From Gillisia xinjiangensis (GTDB lineage: Bacteria; Bacteroidota; Bacteroidia; Flavobacteriales; Flavobacteriaceae), in the NCBI RefSeq assembly GCF_046298265.1, contig NZ_JBKAHK010000002.1, forward strand, positions 744,001 through 808,000: DNA of 64,000 bases, in the 5' to 3' direction. This document shows positions 43,025-52,533 of the stretch, one piece after another. The first letter of the stretch is position 1; each line of letters begins with the position of its first letter. The notes beneath the pieces are model-generated. The model was given only the letters and a program-made list of their open reading frames with translations, ran no database searches and had not been told where the DNA came from. A program made the position numbers and the translations under genes.

Positions 43025-44254
43025 ATGCGTTGGATCCTTTTTGTTGCTATCTATCTCTTTATAAATGTATATGCTTTTCAAGCAATTCGTACCCTGAGCA
43101 AAAATTATTGGCTTATAGTTCCTTACCTAATTATTTCCCTGGCTATACTTGGATATTTCATTTTTCAATGGACGCAACCTAATCCCGATGGTGGATTTAA
43201 TGGCGGAAGGGGATATTCTCTTGGGTTTGTTCTGGCTTTTATGGCAGCGAATATTATTTTAACCCTTTTCATGTTTGGGGAAGATCTTTTCCGAATGTCA
43301 TTAGGGGTTTATAACAAAATCATTCCATCTTCTGCTGAAGATTTCAGCCTTCCTTCCCGAAGAAGATTTTTAAGCCAGTTGGCCCTTGGAATTGCAACCA
43401 TTCCATTTGCTTCTTTGCTATACGGAATGTATCAGGGGAAATACAATTACAAGGTTTTAAAATACACCTTGTTTTTTGAAGATCTTCCTTCCTCTTTTGA
43501 CGGATATCGAATTACCCAGATAAGTGATATCCACAGTGGAAGTTTTGATAATCAAAAGAAAATAGCATATGCCATAGATCTCATCAATGAGCAGGCAAGC
43601 GATTCGGTGCTTTTTACCGGAGATTTGGTCAACAATCTTGCGGCGGAAATGGATCCCTGGACTTCCACTTTCTCAAAGATTAAGGCTAAGGATGGGGTTT
43701 TTTCGATTTTAGGGAATCATGATTACGGGGATTATGTAGCCTGGGAAAATGATGAGGCAAAAAGAGCCAATTTGGAAGATCTCAAAAATGTACATTCTAA
43801 GATGGGTTGGGACCTTCTGTTAAATGAACACAGGTTCATTGAGAAAAACGGGGAACGAGTGGCTTTTGTGGGAGTTGAAAACTGGGGTTCCGGAGGATTC
43901 AAGAAGGATGGTGATCTCGATAAAGCCGGAAATGGATTAAAACCTGAAGACTTTAAAGTGTTGCTAAGTCATGATCCTTCCTACTGGCAGGAAAAGATCA
44001 AAAATGATCCAAATAATTATCAGCTTACATTAAGCGGTCATACCCACGGAATGCAGTTTGGGATTGAGATTCCGGGTTGGTTTAAATGGAGTCCTGTACA
44101 ATATAGGTATGAGAACTGGGCTGGGATCTATGAGGAATTTGGAAGGTATATTAATGTAAACCGTGGGTTTGGATACCTGGCATACCCTGGGCGGGTTGGA
44201 ATTTGGCCAGAAATAAGTGTGATCGAATTAAAGCGGGGACCTAAGACTGCCTGA
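43025..44254 (+). CDS. Membrane-anchored metallophosphoesterase (YaeI-like)
   Basis: About 409 residues. Four N-terminal membrane helices (residues 1-125) precede a calcineurin-like domain with all metal motifs: QISDIHSG, FTGDLVNN, LGNHDYGD, LSHDPSYW and LSGHTHGMQFG. The arrangement is like YaeI-type enzymes that hydrolyse membrane or pyrophosphate lipids. ATG 43025 is preferred over the TTG two codons earlier because of promoter distance. It is monocistronic. Confidence 0.9.
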   Translation: MRWILFVAIYLFINVYAFQAIRTLSKNYWLIVPYLIISLAILGYFIFQWTQPNPDGGFNGGRGYSLGFVLAFMAANIILTLFMFGEDLFRMSLGVYNKIIPSSAEDFSLPSRRRFLSQLALGIATIPFASLLYGMYQGKYNYKVLKYTLFFEDLPSSFDGYRITQISDIHSGSFDNQKKIAYAIDLINEQASDSVLFTGDLVNNLAAEMDPWTSTFSKIKAKDGVFSILGNHDYGDYVAWENDEAKRANLEDLKNVHSKMGWDLLLNEHRFIEKNGERVAFVGVENWGSGGFKKDGDLDKAGNGLKPEDFKVLLSHDPSYWQEKIKNDPNNYQLTLSGHTHGMQFGIEIPGWFKWSPVQYRYENWAGIYEEFGRYINVNRGFGYLAYPGRVGIWPEISVIELKRGPKTA

Positions 44255-44433
44255 TGTTTGAAATTAAGGCCTGAATAAACTTTCTTCGGATATTTTTCAG
44301 TTTAAAAAATCGGAAAAAGTTATAAATGGTTTTATACCGGATTATTCAGAAATTTCCGTAGGAATTATTTTTAATATTTCAAAGATCTTCCCTTAGTTAA
44401 AACCCCTGAGCATGCATAGTTCAAAGAAATTAC

Positions 44434-44441
44434 TATATTTG
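44434..44441 (+). promoter_or_regulatory. Candidate -7 element of the thioredoxin-fold gene
   Basis: TATATTTG lies 53 bases before ATG 44495 and fits TANNTTTG; no clear -33 element. Confidence 0.4.
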
Positions 44442-44494
44442 ATTATTAAAAGTATTCTTGGTTATAAAATCTAATTAAAATCAGTGTTTCGTTT

Positions 44495-44791
44495 ATGTCA
44501 AAATTTGGTGAATTAATAGATTTAAAAATTCCGGTGTTGTTGGATTTTTATACCGAATGGAATGCAGCTTCCACCGCGATGCATCCGGTGCTTAGGGATG
44601 TGGCTGCAGCGCTTGGAGACAAGGCCAAGATCATAAAGATAGATGTAGATAAGAATACGCAATTAGCCGAAGCGCTTCGTGTGAAAGGACTGCCTACTTT
44701 AATGATCTATAAAGACGGTGAAATGAAGTGGAGGCAGAGTGGGGAACAGGATGCCAATACCCTGATTGGAATTTTAAAGGAATACGTTTAA
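44495..44791 (+). CDS. Thioredoxin-fold protein without the CXXC active site
   Basis: A 98-residue protein with the thioredoxin fold (PVLLDFYTEW, IIKIDVDKNTQLAEAL, VKGLPTLMIYKDGE with the cis-Pro, WRQSG). The active site reads W-N-A-A-S-T instead of W-C-G-P-C-K, so both redox cysteines are missing. It shares layout and the WRQSG element with the intact thioredoxin at 53414-53713, which suggests gene duplication and loss of catalysis. A binding or chaperone role is likely. Its 3' end overlaps the convergent deacetylase gene by 4 bp. Confidence 0.88.
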   Translation: MSKFGELIDLKIPVLLDFYTEWNAASTAMHPVLRDVAAALGDKAKIIKIDVDKNTQLAEALRVKGLPTLMIYKDGEMKWRQSGEQDANTLIGILKEYV

Positions 44792-45429
44792 ACAGCCCTG
44801 AATTCAAAGCCTTTTTCCTGAAAGTATTTAAGGACTTCGGGCAATACTTCCTTTAATTTATTTGCAGCTTTTATGCTGTCGTGAAAAACTACAATACTTC
44901 CGGAACTACAATTTTTTATCACATTTTGATAACAATCTTCGGCAGAAAGTTGCCCATCAAAATCTCCGCTAATTACATCCCACATCACAATTTTATATCC
45001 AAGTTTCTGAAGTTTTGTTATTTGTCTGGGCAGAATCTTTCCATAAGGTGGCCGGAAGAGTTTATAAGATTCAGCAGTAGGTTTTGAATACTTTGAAATG
45101 GCTACTTCAGCTAAATGAACATTCTCCAAATAGGTTTTTTCAGAAGTTTTCCATCCTTTTAGATGGTTGTATGTGTGATTCCCAATATGATGCCCTTCAA
45201 TTAAGATTTGCTGAAAAATATCGGGATATTTAGATACATTTTCACCAACGCAAAAAAAAGTTGCTTTCGCATGGAATTCCTTTAAGAGCCTTAAAACCCA
45301 GGGAGTAATCTCCGGATTGGGCCCATCATCAAAAGTAAGGTAAAGTATTTTTTGATTAGATGGCAATTTCCACAACAGGGAAGGATACAGAAGCTTCCCT
45401 ATTGTGGAGATTTTTTTAAGATAAGCCAT
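44788..45429 (-). CDS. Polysaccharide deacetylase (NodB-type)
   Basis: A 213-residue CE4-family enzyme. YLTFDDGPNPEITPWVL carries the catalytic and metal Asp pair, HHIGNHTYNHLKGW the His-x3-His metal ligands, FRPPYGK the third motif, WDVISGDFDG the fourth and VFHDS the fifth. It removes N- or O-acetyl groups from chitin-like, peptidoglycan or polysaccharide substrates. No obvious signal peptide is present, although a short hydrophobic stretch (KLLYPSLLWKLP) may associate it with the membrane. It is 19 bp from the DUF2723 gene and probably in the same operon. Confidence 0.92.
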   Translation of the reverse strand: MAYLKKISTIGKLLYPSLLWKLPSNQKILYLTFDDGPNPEITPWVLRLLKEFHAKATFFCVGENVSKYPDIFQQILIEGHHIGNHTYNHLKGWKTSEKTYLENVHLAEVAISKYSKPTAESYKLFRPPYGKILPRQITKLQKLGYKIVMWDVISGDFDGQLSAEDCYQNVIKNCSSGSIVVFHDSIKAANKLKEVLPEVLKYFQEKGFEFRAV

Positions 45430-45450
45430 CAAGCTTAATAATTTGCAATG

Positions 45451-48400
45451 TTAATTCAGTAAAGTGCTGTCCAGGGAATCCAGTTTTTGAACTTTCTGAA
45501 GTTCATTTTCAATGGCTTCCCTGGTTGGCATTTCCGGCTCTTCTACCCCTTCGGAATCATCGTAGAAGTGAGGGAATAGTTTTAAGTAATTGTTGAATTC
45601 ATCGGCTTTTTTGCGGGCGAATTCCTGTTCTCCATTTATAAACAGAAGATCTATAAGTGACCGGTATCGCTCCATATCGGTGATTATATTATCGGCGTAT
45701 TCAAATTGTCTTTCTTCATCCCATCCGCTATAAAACAATAGATTTTCCTGATATTTTTCAACTACTTTCTCCCATACAGCTTTAGCTTTTTGGGGTTCAC
45801 CTACTTTAAAATACCCATCGATAAAAGGCTCCAGCAGGGAGTAATAGCCATAATAATCTACAGGCATATTTTCCATTCCAAGATCAAGGATCTCTTCCGC
45901 TTTTTCCTGATCGTCTTGCTGGATTAAGGCTTCCACCAAACGGGCAAGATTGCTTCGATAGGTAATTGAATTTTTACGTGTTTCTGTGTCGTGGTAAATG
46001 TCTGGACTTCCCATATTTCCCCAATCCCATCCTTTAACGATCTCATACATTTTATCCGTATCTACCCGCCCCATATCATAGGGGGTTCTTGGGTTGACAG
46101 GGGTTTGAATGGGAACCAGCTTATAGGCTACTCCATCCAGTTGCAAATGATCTTTCATCCATAGGTAATCATCATCTCCAAAACTTCCACCTGTGAAATA
46201 TATAGGGCGTTTCCAATCATTATTCGCGATGATATCCAACATCAAAAGACGGTTTTTATAGATCACATTCCCTTCAAGTTCAATAAATATATTATCGACT
46301 ATCTCATCCGCATTCTCTGGTTTTACGATTCCGTATTTTAATACATTTTCCTTATCGACGGGTATTCTTATGGATTTTGTGGGGAAGGTATTTACAGTTT
46401 GACCACTTTGCAATTGTCCCTGAGTTCCCGGATTATCGCTTGCAATCCAGTTCATCCAGTTCTTAATATTCATAGTGTCGGTTGTGACAGCCTGGTACAT
46501 TACAAATTCATTGGTTCCTGCCTGATATTGCCTATGCTCCAGTTGTGAAGGAATGGGGTCGCTTTCCCAGGCCTTCCTTTTCATTTGATCTATATACCAG
46601 TCGGTAGCAAAAAGGCTGGTGTTAACAATGCGCACATCCCTTCTGTAACCTTCAATTTGCTGGGCATACCATAAGGCAAACGTATCATTATCACCAATGG
46701 TGAACAGAATAGCATTTTCATCTACAGAATCCAGGTACATTTTTGCCATCGCCAATGCCGAATAGCGGTTAGACCTATCGTGGTCATCCCAGTTTTCAGC
46801 AGCTAATAGGGTTGGTACGGCCAGGAAGCAAATTGCAATTGCAAAAGGTGCAGCAACTTTAGGTTTTATAAATTCCTTTAGCTTATTAAAGATGGCGTAA
46901 ACTCCAAAGCCTATCCAAATGGCAAAAACATAAAAAGATCCCACCAGTGCATAATCCCGTTCCCGGGGTTCAAAAGGGCGTTCATTAAGGTAAATCTTAA
47001 GAGCTATACCTGTAAACAGGAAGAATACCGTTAATACCCAGAACATCTTTTTATCCCGTTTAAATTGGAATATGATTCCTATTAATCCCAGGATGAGCGG
47101 GAGAAAATAGTAGGTGTTTCTGGCTTTGTTATTTTTAACATCGCTGGGTAAATTATCCTGCGATCCCAGCCTCATTTCATCGATGAATTTAATTCCGCTG
47201 AGCCAGTTTCCATTCAGGTCTGAATATTGTCCCTGTACATCGTTTTGACGCCCAACAAAATTCCACATGAAATAACGCCAGTACATATAACCTATCTGGT
47301 ATTCCAGCAAGTAACCTATATTTGAAGCAAAAGAAGGTTTTTCTATCTCCAGATATTGGCTAAACTGGGAAAGGAAGCTATGATAATCTTCAAGATCCAC
47401 ACGACCCAGGGCATAATTTTTTCTGAATTCGGCTATTGCCTGAAGCAGCTGTTCCTGATCCTGATATTCCTGCTTTACAGTAAAATCAAGCGGACCTGTA
47501 AATTGCATATAATTGGCTGCATGCTGAGTACTCCACATTCTTGGAAGAACGGCTTTATGCTTATCGTCAAGATTTTGGCGTGCATTTTTATAATCGTTTA
47601 CAATAATATATTTCCCTGATTCTTCATCCTTTTCATAATTGGGCTTGTCATCTTTATAAGGGTTTTCAGGATCCAATCCGCTGTACATCTCTGTAAATTG
47701 AGGCCCGTAGAATAAATGAGATTCCCCGTATTGCTCACGGTTGTAATAAGCTAAAAGTTCCCGGGCATTGTCGGGGCTGTTTTCATTGATCACCGTATTT
47801 GCATTCGCACGAATAGGTAGCATGGTCCAGCTTGAAAAACCAATCAAAATAAAGAGGACACAAAGAAATAATGTGTTGAGTTGAAAGTATTCCTTCTTTC
47901 GGGTATATTGAATTCCGAAGTAGAAAGCAGCTATGATTATTAATAGAGCGATAACTGTACCTGAGTTGAACGGGAGCCCAATGGTATTGGTGAAAAACAC
48001 TTCTGAAGCGGAGAAAAAAGTAAGGGTGTATGGGAGTAAAAACTTGAAAATGAACATTAAAACAGCCACTACGGCTATATTGGCGATAATAAAATTTGGA
48101 ACAGTTACCTTTTTATAATTTTTGAAGAAATACAAAAAGCCCAATGCAGGAATGGTAAGCAAGCCCATAAAATGCACCCCAAAGGAGAGTCCAATCACAA
48201 AGGAAATAAGAATTAACCAACGATTACCGCGAGGCTCGAACATATCGCGTTCCCATCTCAATCCTAAATAAAACAGGATAGCCATAATACAGGCTGCCAT
48301 CGCGTAAACTTCGGCTTCCCCGGCACTAAACCAAAAACTATCTGTAAAGGTAAATGCAAGAGAACCTACAAGAGCACTCCCAAGCACCGCTACTTTATTG

Positions 48401-48747
48401 CTTGTTGATAGGGATTCCTGTGGGCCGGAAATCTTGAAAAGCAACATGACAATGGACCAGAACATAAACATAATCGTAAATGCGCTGGCAAAAACAGACA
48501 TTAGATTTACCATAAGTGCAACCTGTGAGGCATCGGTAGCAAAACTGGCGAAAAAGGCACCCATCATTTGATAAAGTGGTGCCCCAGGTGGATGACCCAC
48601 CTCAAGATTTGCTGAAGTTGCTATATATTCCCCGGCATCCCAGAAGCTGGCAGTAGGTTCAACGGTTAACCAATAGGTAGTTAGTGAAATTAAAAATACA
48701 ACCCATCCCAATATTTTATTCCACTTTCCAAAATTAAAATCTGTCAT
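45451..48747 (-). CDS. DUF2723 membrane glycosyltransferase (GT117-type)
   Basis: A 1098-residue integral membrane protein. The N-terminus WLTVEPTASFWDAGEYIATSA with the early Asp-Ala-Gly-Glu and HPPGAPLYQM is the signature of DUF2723, a GT-C fold; more than ten membrane helices span about 1-640. A large periplasmic domain follows (FTIGDNDTFALWYAQQIEG and others), and then C-terminal TPR-like helices (about 940-1070). I recall that DUF2723 proteins in Bacteroidota have been placed in GT117 as protein O-mannosyltransferases; that would suit export-linked glycosylation. Likely in an operon with the deacetylase gene. Confidence 0.88.
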   Translation of the reverse strand: MTDFNFGKWNKILGWVVFLISLTTYWLTVEPTASFWDAGEYIATSANLEVGHPPGAPLYQMMGAFFASFATDASQVALMVNLMSVFASAFTIMFMFWSIVMLLFKISGPQESLSTSNKVAVLGSALVGSLAFTFTDSFWFSAGEAEVYAMAACIMAILFYLGLRWERDMFEPRGNRWLILISFVIGLSFGVHFMGLLTIPALGFLYFFKNYKKVTVPNFIIANIAVVAVLMFIFKFLLPYTLTFFSASEVFFTNTIGLPFNSGTVIALLIIIAAFYFGIQYTRKKEYFQLNTLFLCVLFILIGFSSWTMLPIRANANTVINENSPDNARELLAYYNREQYGESHLFYGPQFTEMYSGLDPENPYKDDKPNYEKDEESGKYIIVNDYKNARQNLDDKHKAVLPRMWSTQHAANYMQFTGPLDFTVKQEYQDQEQLLQAIAEFRKNYALGRVDLEDYHSFLSQFSQYLEIEKPSFASNIGYLLEYQIGYMYWRYFMWNFVGRQNDVQGQYSDLNGNWLSGIKFIDEMRLGSQDNLPSDVKNNKARNTYYFLPLILGLIGIIFQFKRDKKMFWVLTVFFLFTGIALKIYLNERPFEPRERDYALVGSFYVFAIWIGFGVYAIFNKLKEFIKPKVAAPFAIAICFLAVPTLLAAENWDDHDRSNRYSALAMAKMYLDSVDENAILFTIGDNDTFALWYAQQIEGYRRDVRIVNTSLFATDWYIDQMKRKAWESDPIPSQLEHRQYQAGTNEFVMYQAVTTDTMNIKNWMNWIASDNPGTQGQLQSGQTVNTFPTKSIRIPVDKENVLKYGIVKPENADEIVDNIFIELEGNVIYKNRLLMLDIIANNDWKRPIYFTGGSFGDDDYLWMKDHLQLDGVAYKLVPIQTPVNPRTPYDMGRVDTDKMYEIVKGWDWGNMGSPDIYHDTETRKNSITYRSNLARLVEALIQQDDQEKAEEILDLGMENMPVDYYGYYSLLEPFIDGYFKVGEPQKAKAVWEKVVEKYQENLLFYSGWDEERQFEYADNIITDMERYRSLIDLLFINGEQEFARKKADEFNNYLKLFPHFYDDSEGVEEPEMPTREAIENELQKVQKLDSLDSTLLN

Positions 48748-48889
48748 TATTTGCTGTAATTGTCTATAAGGAGGCGAATTTAAGAATATTTACAAGAAAG
48801 ATTTAATAACGTGCTTTAAAAGGAAATATTTTTTTAAAAAGCGGAGATCCAGAGCTTTGAAAAATTTAGCAATAAAAAGCTTTAAAATG

Positions 48890-48920
48890 TTTGCGTAAAA
48901 TAAACTTTGTTTTAAATTTG
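48890..48920 (+). promoter_or_regulatory. Consensus promoter of the tRNA-Gln gene
   Basis: TTTG (48890-48893), 19 bases, TAAATTTG (48913-48920): an exact match to the Bacteroidota consensus, 18 bases before the tRNA. Confidence 0.85.
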
Positions 48921-48937
48921 CATCGGCAATAAAACGC

Positions 48938-49010
48938 TGGCCTATGGTGTAACTGGCAACACGTCTGTTTTTGGTACAGAAGAGTCTAGGTTCGAGCCCT
49001 AGTAGGCCAA
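48938..49010 (+). tRNA. tRNA-Gln (anticodon TTG)
   Basis: The acceptor stem is TGGCCTA/TAGGCCA. The anticodon arm TCTGT-TTTTGGT-ACAGA gives anticodon TTG reading CAA, and the T arm CTAGG-TTCGAGC-CCTAG is canonical. Discriminator A at 49010; CCA is not encoded. 73 bases. Confidence 0.95.
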
Positions 49011-49021
49011 CAAAAACTGTC

Positions 49022-49057
49022 AAGACCGAATTGTTTTTACAATTCGGTCTTTTTTTT
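49022..49057 (+). terminator. Intrinsic terminator after tRNA-Gln
   Basis: AAGACCGAATTGT pairs with ACAATTCGGTCTT around TTTT (13-bp stem) and is followed by eight T. Confidence 0.92.
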
Positions 49058-49246
49058 GCAGTAAATTTTAGGGTTTGGTTTAGATTTAAAGCCGTGTGTT
49101 GAGTCGCGGGCAACCCGGATATTGAATAAAATAAAACTAACTTTTAGACTTGGTTTGGAATCTTTTTGTTTTTTTCTTTTAGCAGGCACCAAAAAAAAGT
49201 TTTGTAATTTCGTAAAATGTGCAATAATTTTCAACTTCCATAGCTT

Positions 49247-50497
49247 GTGAAAAACGATTTTTTTCAGAATAAAAATGTATTCAACGTTCTTTTTGAGGCA
49301 GCTTCAGAAGGTATAATTGTAGTAGATACTTCCCAGGCCATCATCGCAGCCAATAAAGCTGCAGAAACTATGTTTGGATATGCTTCGGGCGAACTTCCCG
49401 GAAACCATTTAAATGTGTTGATCCCTCCCAGTTATCATGGAGCTCATAAAGATCATTTCAAAAGTTTTATCGATCACAGTGAGAAAAGACAAATGGGTCA
49501 TGGCCGGGATTTGTTCGGAATAAAGAAAGATGGAACCCATTTTCCCGTTGAAGCCGGATTAAATCCTTTTATGATAGATGGGGAAGAATATGTGATGTCC
49601 CTAATCATAGATATTACTGTACGCAGGGAAACCGAGCGGGAAATTAGAGATCTCAATAATAAACTGGAGGATAAGATAAAGATCCGTACCCACGAGCTAA
49701 GTGAGAGCATTCAAAAACTTCAAAAGCTTAACCTGGATCTTGAGAAGGAGATCAAAAAACGAAAAACCGCTGAAAAAAAGATCAAGAATGCATTGCAAAA
49801 GGAAAAAGAACTCAATGAATTAAAAACCAAATTCCTTTCATTGGTATCCCACGAATTTAAAACTCCTTTAAGCGGCATTCTAACTTCAGCTACGCTGGCT
49901 GAAAAATATGTACTGGAAAATCAGCAGGAAAAAAGGGAAAAGCATCTTGGCACTATTCGCATAAAAGTGCATTATCTTAATAATATTCTTAATGACTTTC
50001 TTTCCATCGAACGTCTGGAAAGCGGAAACGGACAATATAGATATTCATCTTTTAGCCTTAAAAAATTGATAAATGAAGTTGTTTATAACGCCAATATCAC
50101 GCTAAAAAATGGTCAGGAAATAGCCTACCCTCAGGATATAAATGATGTCATGCTCTACCAGGATGAAAAAATTATAGAACTTATTCTTTCAAATTTATTA
50201 GGGAATTCCATTAAATATTCCCCTGAAGATACCTTGATAAAATTTAATGTCTCCCTTCAAAAGAAATCGATTGTTTTTGAGGTGGAAGATCAGGGAATGG
50301 GAATTCCGAAGAAGGATCAAAAACATATTTTTGAACGGTATTTCCGGGCAGAAAATGCTATTTTAAACCAGGGAACAGGAATAGGACTTAATATTGCAAA
50401 AACCCATTTGGAAAATTTAGGAGGAAATATAAAATTTGCCAGCAAAGAGAATGTGGGAACAAAATTTACTGTAGAAATTCCAATTTTAATAGAATGA
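49247..50497 (+). CDS. PAS-domain sensor histidine kinase
   Basis: A 416-residue soluble kinase with GTG start. The PAS domain is at residues about 10-130 (VLFEAASEGIIVVDTSQAIIAANKAAETMFGYASGEL, typical of FixL-like PAS). A coiled coil follows (135-190, KLEDKIKIRTHELSESIQKLQ), then HisKA with LVSHEFKTPLSGILTSATLA and HATPase with LLGNSIKYSPEDT, VEDQGMGIPKKD and GTGIGLNIAKTHLENLGG. Its stop overlaps the REC-CRP regulator start by 4 bp, defining a two-component pair. The PAS domain resembles oxygen- or redox-sensing types, but haem or flavin ligands cannot be read from the sequence. Confidence 0.94.
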   Translation: MKNDFFQNKNVFNVLFEAASEGIIVVDTSQAIIAANKAAETMFGYASGELPGNHLNVLIPPSYHGAHKDHFKSFIDHSEKRQMGHGRDLFGIKKDGTHFPVEAGLNPFMIDGEEYVMSLIIDITVRRETEREIRDLNNKLEDKIKIRTHELSESIQKLQKLNLDLEKEIKKRKTAEKKIKNALQKEKELNELKTKFLSLVSHEFKTPLSGILTSATLAEKYVLENQQEKREKHLGTIRIKVHYLNNILNDFLSIERLESGNGQYRYSSFSLKKLINEVVYNANITLKNGQEIAYPQDINDVMLYQDEKIIELILSNLLGNSIKYSPEDTLIKFNVSLQKKSIVFEVEDQGMGIPKKDQKHIFERYFRAENAILNQGTGIGLNIAKTHLENLGGNIKFASKENVGTKFTVEIPILIE

Positions 50498-51537
50498 ATA
50501 AAATATTGCTAATTGAAGACGATGTTACCGTTAGAGAAAATACAGCAGAATTGCTGGAACTTTCAGGCTATGAGGTAATCACCGCATCCAATGGGAAACA
50601 GGGGGTAGAAAAGGCTCATGAATGTAATCCTGACATTATTGTTTGTGACATCATGATGCCGGAAATGGACGGTTACGGCGTTTTGCAGGAGCTTTCAAAG
50701 GAACTTCAAACCGTAAATGTTCCTTTTATATTTCTTTCTGCCAAAACAGAACATAAAGACATAAGAAAAGGAATGGACCTTGGTGCCGATGATTATCTAA
50801 CCAAACCTTTTGAGGAAGAAGATCTTTTAAGCGCTTTGGAAAGCAGGCTGGCCAAAGTAGCGATTCTTAATTCCAGAAACCGGAATGAACAGCCAAAGTT
50901 AGCAGAGCCTTCCCTGAAAACCCTTGGGGATTTGAAAAGTTTGATGAGTACCTATGCACTTGAAACTTTTCAGGCGGGTGATACTATTTATGAAGCCGGA
51001 AAACAATCAAATTTCTTCTACCTGATCAAACGCGGAGTTATAAAAGCACATCGTGTTGATAGCAGAGGAAAGGAATTGATCACTGAACTTTACAAAGAAG
51101 ACGATTTTTTTGGTAATGCAGCCTTTAATACCGGGGAATCCTATCAGGAATTTGCAACTGCTATAGAAGATTCCCAGTTGTATACCGTCTCCAAGGAAGA
51201 ATTACATAAAATATTAGCCAGCAACGGACGTGTAACCCTTGAGCTGGTGGAAATCCTTAGCAACAATTTGAAAGGGCTTAAACAGCAACTTATGGAAATG
51301 GCCTATGGATCTGTTAGGAAGAAAACCGCCAATACCATTCTGCTCTTTGCCGAAAAAATTAAAAAGCATCCGCTTAAAAGCATTCGGATTTCCCGTGCAG
51401 ACCTCGCCGGTGTAGCAGGTATGGCGCCTGAAAGTCTTATAAGAACTTTATCAGATTTTAAAAAGGAAGGTCTTATAGAGATTGAAGGCAGAAACATTAA
51501 ATTGCTGGATCCACAAGGACTTAAAAGCATTTCCTGA
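50494..51537 (+). CDS. Response regulator fused to CRP/FNR-type transcription factor
   Basis: A 347-residue regulator in three parts: a receiver domain (1-125; LLIEDDVTV, phosphoacceptor Asp52 in VCDIMMPEMDGYG, LSAKTEHKD, LTKPFEEED), a cyclic-nucleotide-binding-like domain (about 150-265; FQAGDTIYEAGKQSNFFYLIKRGVIK) and a CRP-type helix-turn-helix (about 275-340; ISRADLAGVAGMAPESLIRTLSDFKKEGLIEIEGRNI). Phosphorylation by the overlapping upstream kinase probably controls DNA binding. No iron-sulphur cysteines like those of FNR are present. The likely targets are the stress and redox genes downstream. Confidence 0.93.
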   Translation: MNKILLIEDDVTVRENTAELLELSGYEVITASNGKQGVEKAHECNPDIIVCDIMMPEMDGYGVLQELSKELQTVNVPFIFLSAKTEHKDIRKGMDLGADDYLTKPFEEEDLLSALESRLAKVAILNSRNRNEQPKLAEPSLKTLGDLKSLMSTYALETFQAGDTIYEAGKQSNFFYLIKRGVIKAHRVDSRGKELITELYKEDDFFGNAAFNTGESYQEFATAIEDSQLYTVSKEELHKILASNGRVTLELVEILSNNLKGLKQQLMEMAYGSVRKKTANTILLFAEKIKKHPLKSIRISRADLAGVAGMAPESLIRTLSDFKKEGLIEIEGRNIKLLDPQGLKSIS

Positions 51538-51570
51538 TAAGAGCATACCAGGCTAACTATTCAAACTAAA

Positions 51571-51612
51571 AAGGATTCTACCTCTATAAAGTGGGGTAGG
51601 ATCTTTTTTTTT
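51571..51612 (+). terminator. Intrinsic terminator after the REC-CRP gene
   Basis: AAGGATTCTACC pairs with GGTAGGATCTT through 11 positions (two G-U) around a 12-base loop and is followed by eight or more T. Confidence 0.82.
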
Positions 51613-51720
51613 AAAATTTATAGAGATAATTAAAATTTTAATAGCTTCAGAACTGATTTTGGTCATTTTTACCAAGGTATTAGTAGTCTAAATTCGCATT
51701 GTATAAGGTAACTGACGCGA

Positions 51721-52530
51721 ATGAATGTTTTAATACTTACTGATTTTTCCCAGGTTGCGACAAATGCGGCTAAATATGGAATACACCTTTTTAAGGATAT
51801 GCCAGCCAATTTTTATTTGTTCAATTTTGATAAGTTTGATCCGGGAGAAGATGTTGTTCTCAATTCCACTGATAATCAAACAGAAGCGGTGGAAAATCTT
51901 TATAAACATTTTAAGGAACTACAAAGTTATTCCACCAATAAAGAGCATAGCTTTAAAGCTGTTTTTTCTGAGGACAATCTTGTAAATGCCACCCGTAAAT
52001 TTGTTGCTGAAAAGAGGATAGATCTTATCGTAATGGGTGCTGCCGGAAAGGATAGTATTAAAAACACCATTTTAGGAAATCATACTTTTGAGATCATCAG
52101 GAAGATAAAATGCAATTTGCTGGCCGTTCCGGAAGAGTGTTTATATATAATGCCAGAGAAACTTATTCTACCCATAGATTATTCTGCTTCTTATGATAAT
52201 GGCCTGTTTAAATTCTTTGAGCATCCCGGTATAACAAATAATGCTGAGATAACCGTTATGGAAATAGCCGATAATTCCTTAGCCCGTACACATCATCAAA
52301 ATCCAAGAAAACTTGTTGTTGACTACCTGAAGAGTGAAAATGTAAAATTTGTTGAAATCGACGAGAAATATATTCATAACAGAAGACTTCTTCAGGATGT
52401 GCAAAAAAAATATGATATGATCGTGATTTTGGGCAAAAATCTAAATGTATGTGAGCGGTTTCTCGATGTAAAATGCGGTGTATGTGCCGATGTAACGAAT
52501 AAACTCCCAATCCTGGTGCTTCACGGATAA
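51721..52530 (+). CDS. Universal stress protein, tandem Usp domains
   Basis: A 269-residue tandem Usp protein: first domain starts MNVLILTDFSQVATNAAKYG and has the altered nucleotide loop GAAGKDSIKNTILGNHTFE; second domain ends VTNKLPILVLHG. It stands alone after the terminator of the kinase/REC-CRP operon. Its weak upstream element TAAATTCG may need an activator, which could be the adjacent REC-CRP regulator (inference). Confidence 0.9.
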   Translation: MNVLILTDFSQVATNAAKYGIHLFKDMPANFYLFNFDKFDPGEDVVLNSTDNQTEAVENLYKHFKELQSYSTNKEHSFKAVFSEDNLVNATRKFVAEKRIDLIVMGAAGKDSIKNTILGNHTFEIIRKIKCNLLAVPEECLYIMPEKLILPIDYSASYDNGLFKFFEHPGITNNAEITVMEIADNSLARTHHQNPRKLVVDYLKSENVKFVEIDEKYIHNRRLLQDVQKKYDMIVILGKNLNVCERFLDVKCGVCADVTNKLPILVLHG

Positions 52531-52533
52531 GGA

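Noticed and set aside
48790..49113. Minus-strand 107-codon frame across the tRNA
   Set aside because: It covers the tRNA-Gln gene, its promoter and terminator, and has no coding features.
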